Source of the DNA: Laguncularia racemosa
Lineage: Eukaryota; Streptophyta; Magnoliopsida; Myrtales; Combretaceae
Reading direction: 5' to 3'
NCBI GenBank assembly: GCA_037954665.1
Contig: JBBMOL010000047.1
Location: forward strand, 2,418,001-2,482,000
DNA length: 64,000 nucleotides
Position numbers and translations under genes: made by a program. The notes below the pieces were generated by a model. That model searched no databases. It was given only the letters and a program-made list of their open reading frames with translations, and was not told the origin of the DNA. Numbering within the stretch: the stretch's first letter is position 1; every line of letters starts with the position of its first letter. This document shows, one piece after another, positions 49,073 through 58,062 of the stretch.

Positions 49073-50647
49073 TGATAAGATCACATTATACTTATATTTT
49101 CTTTTGGACTTATATTAAATTTATTTCAATATTATAAGAAAATATAAAGAAATGATACTTAATGGTGTTTATTGTGAAAATACAGGTTTTGAGGACCCAA
49201 AAGTAAATTACAATTTAATTGGAGGAGTTTTTCACAAAATTGAAGAAGCGAGCGGAGGATTGCAATAAAGGCCGCCGGCCTTGGGCCGGCCTACATTCAA
49301 GGCCGCCGGCTTTGAGCCGGCCTTGAGCCGGCCTATGTTAAACCGGCCTTAAAAAGCATTAAAGCCGCCGGCCTTAAAGCCGGCCTACATTCAAGGCCGC
49401 CGGCCTTGAACCGGCCTTCATTACTCCCCGGATATCCATTGCGAAAATCTCTCCAAAATCGTATCTTATTTAATTTGCTGACTCAAATCCTCATCAGATC
49501 AACCTTATCCCCCTCCTCTTTGGATCTATAAATAGGCCCCTTGTGTGAACCTTGAGGGCATCCCTTTTTGTTGGAGAATCCATCCTTTCTTTTGTTTAGA
49601 ATTCTTTTTCTTCTTCTTTGTTCTAGCCTCATTAGAATTTCCTTAGGTACTTTAGATTTTTCCAAAGTTTAGTTTGAAGAAAGAATGTCATTTTGTTGAA
49701 GTTTGCTTTCAATTGAAGTATTCAAGGAGTCATTTTGGAAGATTGAAGCTCTTGAAGATTATAGCAATTGTTCCATTTACTTTATTTTCTTTTATGCCAT
49801 TTATTAGTTTAATCTTGTTGTTTAATATGAATTCCATTGCATCTATTTATTTCAATTGTTTTTATGCAATTCATACTATAATGTTCTAAATCATCCTTGT
49901 GGGAAATTGGATGAAACCCTAGAATGTTAAAAGGATAATTGTAGCCATGTTATATGATTAGGAATTATTAGGATTATTCATGATTGCAATTCCTTTGATT
50001 TCAATTATAATTGGTCTTTCATTATAATTGTTAGAAATCCTTTTGATACGGGAGTTGATGAGGATTTGTTAGGAATTCTTAATTAGATTGATTGTCAATA
50101 CGGGAGTTGCGATAATTGGTTTAATTAGAGTCTATGGAGGGCACAATGCAATGTTTCTTGTTAATTAATCACTAAGGGATTAGGGTTAATTGATTTAGGG
50201 CATTAGTTGTTTGTAGCATCGGGAGGTGTATGAACATAATTTTGATTCCTTGGTTAATTGGAGACGCGGAAGCCGACTAATTAATTTAAGGTCAACATCC
50301 CTAAAAAGGATTTTCTAAACTCACTTGAATAAACTTATAACCACAAGTTGATATAACATGGTAGCAATTTGATTAACAAATCTAGGGTGAATTCTAATTT
50401 CCCTTGTTCATAATTGATAGATTCTTCATAAAATTTTCCTTGTTGCTTTAAGTTAAATTTTTAGATTAGACATTTCAAAACCCCTTTTTAATTACCTAGA
50501 TATTGATAAGAATTGCCATAGATCTAGTACTCTATTGGTTCCTCGAGGGATCGACAACCTTACTTTTCACCACTTTATTACTTGATACGACCAGTGCACT
50601 TGCTGCAATTTACGCTCCCATTTTATATATACGTTCTGAGCGTATCA
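49073..50647 (+). repeat. 5' LTR of element E
   Basis: TGATAAGATC to GAGCGTATCA. GGCCGCCGGCCTTG / GGCCGGCC array at about 49268-49420; TATAAATA at 49527-49534 followed by GGCCCC. The transcribed part holds short frames at 49674-49889. Identical in length to 54835-56409. Confidence 0.96.
49527..49534 (+). promoter_or_regulatory. TATA box of the E LTR
   Basis: TATAAATA in GGATCTATAAATAGGCCCC, about 100 bp after the GC-rich array. Repeated at 55289-55296. Confidence 0.65.
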
Positions 50648-50653
50648 AGTTTT

Positions 50654-50671
50654 TGGCGCCGTTGCCGGGGA
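50654..50671 (+). promoter_or_regulatory. tRNA-Asp primer binding site of element E
   Basis: TGGCGCCGTTGCCGGGGA, six bases after the LTR; an undamaged complement of the tRNA-Asp 3' end. Confidence 0.92.
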
Positions 50672-50784
50672 ACTAATAGATATTAGATTTCGTAATTCTG
50701 TTGGTAATTTAGGCACAATTATTTTTTTATTTAATTTTTCTTATCATTGTGTGATCGTTTTCCATTCTCTTTAAGGATCTTTTT

Positions 50785-53487
50785 ATGCGCAAGAGTAGAA
50801 GTGCTGAACTTCTACCAATTAATCTTGAGATAGAACGCAGCTTGCGACAACTTAGAAGAGAGCAGAGAAGAAAGGAAGAAGAGAACATGGCAGATGAGAA
50901 CAACAATCAGATTCAGGGTGTTGGTAGAGCACTTCGAGAATACACGGTACCTGTTGTTTCAGGTCCTGCAATTAGAAGACCAACAATTCAGGCTAATAAT
51001 TTCGAGTTAAAACCAGCACTCGTTCAAATGGTTCAATCAAATCAATTTGGAGGATATCCAAATGAAAGCCCTGATGAGCATATTGCAGTATTTCTTCAAT
51101 ATTGTAATACAGTGAAAATGAATAATGTATCTGATGATGTAATTAGGCTACAACTTTTTCCATTTTCACTTAGAGAAAAAGCTAGGGCTTGGTACAATTC
51201 ATTGCCACAAGACTCTGTAACCACTTGGGTAGATCTCTCATCTAAATTTTTAAGGAGATTTTTTCCACCATCTAGAACTGCTAGGTTAAGAAATGACATC
51301 ACAAACTTCAGTAAGTTTAGTGGTGAATCACTTTATGAAGCATGGGAAAGATTCAAGGAGGCAATTAGAAAATGCCCCCATCATGGATTACCAGATAATC
51401 TCCTTATTGAGATATTCTATCTCAGTTTAGATGACACATTGAGATCTCTGGTAGATGCTGCTTCTGGTGGTGCATTAATGAGTAAGACATATGATGAGGC
51501 TAGTGCTTTGATAGATGAAATGGCCTCTAGTGCACATAATTGGCAACATGAAAGAGGTAAGTCTAGAGTGGCATCTGTCAATGATATGGACACCTTAACA
51601 GCTCAGATTTCTGCTCTTACCGCCCAGGTAAGTAAACTCACCTCTGCACCTTCTTTCAATGTTAATCAATTTTCTTGTTGTGAGTTATGCTCAGGACCAC
51701 ACTCAACTCTTGAGTGCCCATCTAGAAACTTTTCCTCCTCATCCCATGGAGAGCAAGTAAATTTTGTCAACAATTTCCAAAGAGGAAATCAAGGACCCTA
51801 TTCAAACACCTACAATCCGGGGTGGCGTAACCATCCAAATTTCTCATGGAGAAATGATAACAACGCACTTAAACCCCCTGGATTTCAAAAGCAAGGTCCT
51901 AATCATAATACTCCCCATCAACAATATCCTAATCATAATACCTCTTCTCAGCAAGGTCAGTCTAAAATGGAAGAACTCATGATAAGTTATATGCAAAAGA
52001 CTGACACAATGTTGCAAAATCAACAAGCCACCATTAGGAATCTTGAAAATCAGCTTAGTCAAATGTCTCAACAGTTGAGTAATAGACCATCTGGGTCTTT
52101 ACCTAGCAATACTGAGCAAAATCCTATGGGTGTAAATGCTATTATGTTAAGAAGTGGTAAGGAATTGGTTGATAAGGAACTTGAGGAAGAGGAGGTTAAC
52201 CTGGGGAAAGATAAAGGGAAACAAAAGGAAGAGGAGCCAAAGCAAAATTCACCAAAAGTGAAAGCATATGTTCCTCCTATTCCTTTCCCAGGAAGGCTGA
52301 AGCAACAACAATTGGATTCACAATTTGCTAAATTTTTAGAAGTCTTTAAAAAATTGCAAATTAACATTCCTTTTGCAGAGGCACTTCAGCAGATGCCATC
52401 ATATGCTAGGTTCATGAAGGATTTACTCACAAAGAAGAGGAAGATTGAAGGGAATGAACCAGTGATGCTTATAGGGGAATGTTCTATGATCTTACAAAAG
52501 AATTTATCCAATTTGCCGAGAAAACAAAGAGATCAGGGAAGTTTTACTGTTCCTTGCACTATTGGTAATTTTAATTTTGATAAAGTACTTATAGATTCTG
52601 GTGCAAGTATAAATTTAATGCCTCTGTCCATTTTCAAAAAACTAGGACTTGGAGAATGTAAGGAGACGCACGTTACCTTACAACTTGCGGATAGAAGTGT
52701 CAAGTACCCAAAGGGTATAGTGGAGAATGTCCTAGTAAAAGTGGACAAATTCATCTTTCCAGTTGACTTTATAGTCTTGGAAATGGAAGAAGATAGAGAG
52801 GTACCCATGATCTTAGGAAGACCATTCCTAGCCACAGGTCAAGCTCTAATTGATGTAGGACAAGGTAAGCTCACCCTTAGAGCACTAGATGACCAGGTAA
52901 CATTTGATATGTATGATCCTGTGTTTTTGTCTAATGAGAAAGCAATGTATTCTGACATATCTGCTGAGGGTGAAATTACTAACAATGATGTGGAGGAAGA
53001 TGTAGGGCAAACCACTCTTGAAGCTGTCTTGAATGAGATAGATGATTGGGGGGATGAAGATGAGCAAGAAAACAAAGGTCGTGAACAAGTACCCCAGACT
53101 GAAAATGTTGTTGCTTTTGAGAAGACAGACGACTATGAGAAGCCACCAGTGCCGACACTAATGCCTATGCAGACACTTGAACCCAATGTCTTTTCTAATC
53201 AATTGTTTGGTTATAAGTGTCTGAATTTAGGAAATCCATGGCCTCACATTAATCAAGCGCCTATGACAAAAGAATTGCAGCAGCAGATTCAAGGCCAGTT
53301 GGATGAACATAGGGAAATCCTGGGATGGTCAAGGGCAGACATCCAGCAGGTAAGTTTGTTGATATCTACCTACAAAACATTGGTGGAAGCTGAAAAGAAG
53401 GGCACCATACCATGGAAGGAAGCTTGGAATCCTAATCTGAAAACGATGGTGTTGAAGGAGTTGTTTAAACTCCTTGATGTAAGCTAA
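50785..53487 (+). CDS. Gag-protease polyprotein with a truncated RT entry segment, 900 aa
   Basis: Intact frame from ATG 50785, 114 bases after the primer site; MADENNN at codon 35 is an alternative start. The Retrotrans_gag core lies at about residues 110-215 (LQLFPFSLREKARAWYNSL, FLRRFFPPSRTARLRNDI, ESLYEAWERFKE, KCPHHGLPD). A short zinc knuckle CELCSGPHSTLEC is at about 298-310, a Gln/Asn-rich linker with coiled-coil-like QNQQATIRNLENQLSQM follows, and retropepsin-like protease starts at D604 (DSGASINLMPLS) with flap MILGRPFLA near 675. An acidic stretch follows, then LDEHREILGWSRADIQ and WNPNLKTMVLKELFKLLDV, which resembles the start of a Ty3 RT; the frame then ends. Predicted role: forms and matures virus-like particles. 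It cannot copy or integrate DNA itself. Confidence 0.94.
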   Translation: MRKSRSAELLPINLEIERSLRQLRREQRRKEEENMADENNNQIQGVGRALREYTVPVVSGPAIRRPTIQANNFELKPALVQMVQSNQFGGYPNESPDEHIAVFLQYCNTVKMNNVSDDVIRLQLFPFSLREKARAWYNSLPQDSVTTWVDLSSKFLRRFFPPSRTARLRNDITNFSKFSGESLYEAWERFKEAIRKCPHHGLPDNLLIEIFYLSLDDTLRSLVDAASGGALMSKTYDEASALIDEMASSAHNWQHERGKSRVASVNDMDTLTAQISALTAQVSKLTSAPSFNVNQFSCCELCSGPHSTLECPSRNFSSSSHGEQVNFVNNFQRGNQGPYSNTYNPGWRNHPNFSWRNDNNALKPPGFQKQGPNHNTPHQQYPNHNTSSQQGQSKMEELMISYMQKTDTMLQNQQATIRNLENQLSQMSQQLSNRPSGSLPSNTEQNPMGVNAIMLRSGKELVDKELEEEEVNLGKDKGKQKEEEPKQNSPKVKAYVPPIPFPGRLKQQQLDSQFAKFLEVFKKLQINIPFAEALQQMPSYARFMKDLLTKKRKIEGNEPVMLIGECSMILQKNLSNLPRKQRDQGSFTVPCTIGNFNFDKVLIDSGASINLMPLSIFKKLGLGECKETHVTLQLADRSVKYPKGIVENVLVKVDKFIFPVDFIVLEMEEDREVPMILGRPFLATGQALIDVGQGKLTLRALDDQVTFDMYDPVFLSNEKAMYSDISAEGEITNNDVEEDVGQTTLEAVLNEIDDWGDEDEQENKGREQVPQTENVVAFEKTDDYEKPPVPTLMPMQTLEPNVFSNQLFGYKCLNLGNPWPHINQAPMTKELQQQIQGQLDEHREILGWSRADIQQVSLLISTYKTLVEAEKKGTIPWKEAWNPNLKTMVLKELFKLLDVS

Positions 53488-53525
53488 CCCTGATAGTCAG
53501 GCTGATGACTATAAAACAAGCGCTT

Positions 53526-53543
53526 CATGGGAGGCAGCCCATG
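53526..53543 (+). other. Conserved hairpin after the E gene
   Basis: CATGGG-AGGCAG-CCCATG, perfect 6-bp stem, 38 bases after the stop and preceded by AGCGCTT. Shared with B and G. Confidence 0.78.
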
Positions 53544-53568
53544 CTTAATAAGTATCTATAATAGTTTC

Positions 53569-53626
<58 letters not shown>

Positions 53627-54180
53627 AATTCAAGGCTGGATAAGAGCTGCCGGTGCAATCAAGACACTCCAAGGATGACAGACATTTTAGGAGGAATTTT
53701 CTTCTTGATGAACAATTTTACACCAGGGAAGTACCAGTATTTCAATTTCTGCATTGACATTCGTTCCCTTAATTTTGTGATATATTAGGAACAATGAGGA
53801 CATTGTCCAATTTAAATGTGGGGAAGGGATTATAAATGTAGAATTATAATGATTGCACACATCATGAGCTTAGAAATCCCATGCTTTATTTATGTCCTTA
53901 AGTGTTTACCATCAATGGAATCTTGAAATTGACTTAGATTGGTGCCCCACTCGCCAACTGTTGTGATTAGTTTACATAGTTAAAATTTAATAGTAAAATC
54001 TCTAGAGAATGGGTTTACCCTATGTTTAGCCTTTGAACTTGAGATTGAGTCCTTAAGTTGAAAAAACAAGCAAGTTTACTTCAAGGAAAAATTGGTTGGG
54101 ATAAATCTCTCTTGAAATTTCTTTGAGAATACCTTAACACCTAGTGAAAGAGGTAAAGGAAATATTTTACTTAGTGATCC

Positions 54181-54216
<36 letters not shown>

Positions 54217-54820
54217 CCTTTACTCCAATAACTCAGGAAAGTGAGTTAAGAGTATCCAATCTTAAATGTTAGTGTGAGGAAGAGTTCGTAGGGGTCCCTT
54301 TAAAACCTGGTCACTTAGGCGATGAGCCCAGGATGTGCCGACTCAATGAACTCACAATAACGAGAAGGGCGAAAAAAAAAAAAAATATTAGTACCTTAAT
54401 GCAAGTCAGGTTGACATGGGCGAGCTTTGGTCCCTCAAAAGAGTGAAGTCTCACTCCGCTGCCAATCAAGGCAAATAAAAAAATAAAATAAAAAAAAAAA
54501 AAGGGGAGAAATTCTAGGAAAAAATGGATACCATATGCTTTCACTCCTTGTTATCTTGTTTAGAGAAGTAAAATTGAGGGAGATGATACTTGCTAATAAC
54601 CAATGAAGTTTAAATGAATGTTTTTCCTTATGGACTAAGTATTGTTTTCTATTGTTAAACACTGGGATTAAAAATCTGTTGTATTTAGATTAACTACTAA
54701 ATTTCAACTAGATATACTAGTTACAAATTTCAGTATGGTCAGAATAATGGGCACCAGAAGTTCAATGATGGATTTCTCTTGTTTAAATCAATTATTTTGC
54801 TTGAGGACAAGCAAAAGTTC
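53544..54820 (+). other. 3' non-coding block of element E with long A-tracts
   Basis: No gene. It has A54 at 53571-53624, A32 at 54184-54215 and smaller A-runs near 54367 and 54489. Blocks shared with B and G include TGTGATTAGTTTACATAGTT near 53961, GTGAGTTAAGAGTATCC near 54241 and TGTGCCGACTCAATGAACTC near 54332. It sits where pol and any 3' gene would be. Confidence 0.85.
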
Positions 54821-54834
54821 AAGTGTGGGGATGT
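54821..54834 (+). promoter_or_regulatory. Polypurine tract of element E
   Basis: AAGTGTGGGGATGT directly before the 3' LTR at 54835; identical to that of G. Confidence 0.85.
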
Positions 54835-56409
54835 TGATAAGATCACATTATACTTATATTTTCTTTTGGACTTATATTAAATTTATTTCAATATTATAAG
54901 AAAATATAAAGAAATGATACTTAATGGTGTTTATTGTGAAAATACAGGTTTTGAGGACCCAAAAGTAAATTACAATTTAATTGGAGGAGTTTTTCACAAA
55001 ATTGAAGAAGCGAGCGGAGGATTGCAATAAAGGCCGCCGGCCTTGGGCCGGCCTACATTCAAGGCCGCCGGCTTTGAGCCGGCCTTGAGCCGGCCTATGT
55101 TAAACCGGCCTTAAAAAGCATTAAAGCCGCCGGCCTTAAAGCCGGCCTACATTCAAGGCCGCCGGCCTTGAACCGGCCTTCATTACTCCCCGGATATCCA
55201 TTGCGAAAATCTCTCCAAAATCGTATCTTATTTAATTTGCTGACTCAAATCCTCATCAGATCAACCTTATCCCCCTCCTCTTTGGATCTATAAATAGGCC
55301 CCTTGTGTGAACCTTGAGGGCATCCCTTTTTGTTGGAGAATCCATCCTTTCTTTTGTTTAGAATTCTTTTTCTTCTTCTTTGTTCTAGCCTCATTAGAAT
55401 TTCCTTAGGTACTTTAGATTTTTCCAAAGTTTAGTTTGAAGAAAGAATGTCATTTTGTTGAAGTTTGCTTTCAATTGAAGTATTCAAGGAGTCATTTTGG
55501 AAGATTGAAGCTCTTGAAGATTATAGCAATTGTTCCATTTACTTTATTTTCTTTTATGCCATTTATTAGTTTAATCTTGTTGTTTAATATGAATTCCATT
55601 GCATCTATTTATTTCAATTGTTTTTATGCAATTCATACTATAATGTTCTAAATCATCCTTGTGGGAAATTGGATGAAACCCTAGAATGTTAAAAGGATAA
55701 TTGTAGCCATGTTATATGATTAGGAATTATTAGGATTATTCATGATTGCAATTCCTTTGATTTCAATTATAATTGGTCTTTCATTATAATTGTTAGAAAT
55801 CCTTTTGATACGGGAGTTGATGAGGATTTGTTAGGAATTCTTAATTAGATTGATTGTCAATACGGGAGTTGCGATAATTGGTTTAATTAGAGTCTATGGA
55901 GGGCACAATGCAATGTTTCTTGTTAATTAATCACTAAGGGATTAGGGTTAATTGATTTAGGGCATTAGTTGTTTGTAGCATCGGGAGGTGTATGAACATA
56001 ATTTTGATTCCTTGGTTAATTGGAGACGCGGAAGCCGACTAATTAATTTAAGGTCAACATCCCTAAAAAGGATTTTCTAAACTCACTTGAATAAACTTAT
56101 AACCACAAGTTGATATAACATGGTAGCAATTTGATTAACAAATCTAGGGTGAATTCTAATTTCCCTTGTTCATAATTGATAGATTCTTCATAAAATTTTC
56201 CTTGTTGCTTTAAGTTAAATTTTTAGATTAGACATTTCAAAACCCCTTTTTAATTACCTAGATATTGATAAGAATTGCCATAGATCTAGTACTCTATTGG
56301 TTCCTCGAGGGATCGACAACCTTACTTTTCACCACTTTATTACTTGATACGACCAGTGCACTTGCTGCAATTTACGCTCCCATTTTATATATACGTTCTG
56401 AGCGTATCA
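54835..56409 (+). repeat. 3' LTR of element E
   Basis: 1575 bp, offset exactly 5762 bases from the 5' LTR throughout, so no indels separate them. TATAAATA at 55289-55296. The outer end abuts TSD ATTAT. Confidence 0.96.
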
Positions 56410-56574
56410 ATTATCATTGTGGTATTATAATTATATCATTGGATATTTGGATTTCGTCATATCTTCATTAGGGTTCACGTGAAATTGCCCTTTGTGGATC
56501 CGATTTTGCCATGACTTGAGATTGTTTTTCTTAAGTCTTTTGATTGTTCTTCTTAGTGGAATTAGGCACATCGA

Positions 56575-56804
56575 TCTATCTGAGGGTTTTATGGAGTTAC
56601 TCGAGGTGGTGCTTGAAGGTTCACCACTGGTGGTTATGGTAATGTCATCCTATCAATCCTAGTTGCCAAAGTAGCAACTATGATAGTAAGATCCTAGAAT
56701 TGTTCTTCTAAAGTCCTCCTACCTGCAATATTATGATCCTGATCTCCACCAACCTGGCTATTGGCTTTATTGCCAATTCCCCCATTCACACTTTCGTTGG
56801 ACAT
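56575..56804 (-). pseudogene. Gag amino end of element D
   Basis: ATG at 56804 gives MSNESVNGGIGNKANSQVGG, then DQDHNIAGRRTLEEQF, a CAG-to-TAG stop, and DLTIIVATLATRID. K cuts it near 56580 and it resumes at 48188. The first 20 residues match the stub kept at the start of the gag-less element C. Confidence 0.82.
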
Positions 56805-58045
56805 GTTGTGATTTAAAAAGTAATTCCACAAATTTCAGCACACTCCTTCAACAACACTAACCCACACGTTTAACAACCACAATAATGCAATTGCTCACAT
56901 TCCAAAAAGAATTATAGGCACAAGGAAATAATTTAGTACTCTAAGTAAAGTTCAATAAATGAAGTACACATATGACTACTTTTAAGTAGTTAGAATTAAA
57001 TTCAACTACAAGTGCTCAAGTAATTAGTCAATTACTTTCACACTTTAATGACTTGTTTGATTTCAAATTCTACTACTAAAACCTTCCTTTTCTTGCTTTT
57101 ATTCCACACTACAAATAACCACAATGTGCAGCACCTCAACAAATACAAAAATACACAAATCCATCGCCACACTACTCCTCTTTGTTCATGGTGCTAAGAT
57201 GCTTCACGCCACAATTAGCAATGTCCTTGACAACACATATAATAACCAACATCAAATGTATTTAACCTCTACTAATTAACAAGAATAGCTCCAAAATTCA
57301 ATTCTCAATCTATAATACAATTTCACTTCTACAATTACAACTAAAACCGCAACTTCCAAGCAAGATAAGGCAGGCCACTTCAAATTTAAAAGAAGTTCAA
57401 TAAATGTACAACTCCACAAATGACAAGAGGCTTTTTCAAATTCAAATGACACACAATTAAACAATCAATTAATGTGTGTTTTGAAATTCAAATTGCTTTT
57501 TAATTCACACCTCAATTCCGAAAATTCAAATCTGGAAATTACAATTGTGATTCCCACAATTTCCGAAAATGCACACACTACACAATTCCACTTCACAATT
57601 GCAACCCTTCTACAATTGGTAAGAAGTAATTTTGTAAGAAGCAATTTTCAAATTCAAATAACCATACATTAACTTCTTCAATCTTAATGATTTTTTTGAA
57701 AAGAAAATAATTTCTAAATCTTCCACATAACTCAAATCTAGAAATTGTTCAATTACACCCACTATTTTTGAAAAACAAATAAGTAAAGTCCACACTTTTT
57801 CTTTCTACACAATTGGATAGCTTTCCTCTTCCTTCATGGTGAAGTCTACAACATAGAAGCTTCAAAAAGTACTCAAAATCACTCCAACAAGCAGCAAGTT
57901 CAACTTCCCAAACAAGACAATCACGCCACTTCAAGTAATCACAATAACAATTCAATTCTACTCTCACTTTCGGAATGAAGATGTAAGAACTTGAACCCTA
58001 AATTTCTAAAATTCAAAATCAAATAACCCCTTCTCACAACCACTA
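56805..58045 (-). other. Untranslated leader of element D
   Basis: About 1.24 kb, AT-rich, with CACACA and CAACAC clusters like those in C and F. The frames found here are short and unlike any protein I know. It may hold packaging signals, but nothing in it can be assigned by eye. Confidence 0.6.
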
Positions 58046-58057
58046 GCTCTGATACTA
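58046..58057 (-). promoter_or_regulatory. Primer binding site of element D (initiator tRNA-Met)
   Basis: Minus strand TAGTATCAGAGC, one change from TGGTATCAGAGC, five bases from the LTR end. Confidence 0.82.
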
Positions 58058-58062
58058 AATTA

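Larger units (their letters stand above)
49073..56409 (+). mobile_element. Element E: young Athila-like Gag-protease-only retrotransposon
   Basis: 7337 bp, perfect TSD ATTAT (49068-49072, 56410-56414). Both LTRs are 1575 bp, and I found no difference in the parts compared, including the GC-rich array and the small frames. Inside: tRNA-Asp primer site, a 900-codon uninterrupted Gag-protease gene, hairpin, 54-A tract, 3' non-coding block and PPT. RT, RNase H and integrase are absent. It is the innermost insertion of the D-K-E stack and the best candidate in the window for a recently mobile element. Confidence 0.97.
48189..56574 (+). mobile_element. Solo LTR K, plus orientation, interrupted by E
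   Basis: Starts TGATAGGAATC at 48189 and ends near AGGCACATCGA at 56574, about 1040 bp without E. It is a D-type LTR in reverse orientation; the palindromic TATA region is at 48622-48641. TCTATCTG abuts both ends (48181-48188, 56575-56582), consistent with a TSD, but the exact five bases are unclear because the right end has a few extra bases. Gag of D continues on both sides. Confidence 0.75.

Noticed and set aside
53571..53624. A54 tract as the tail of a SINE, LINE or processed pseudogene
   Set aside because: It sits inside element E between gene and PPT, with no TSD around it, and B has an A-tract at the same place.
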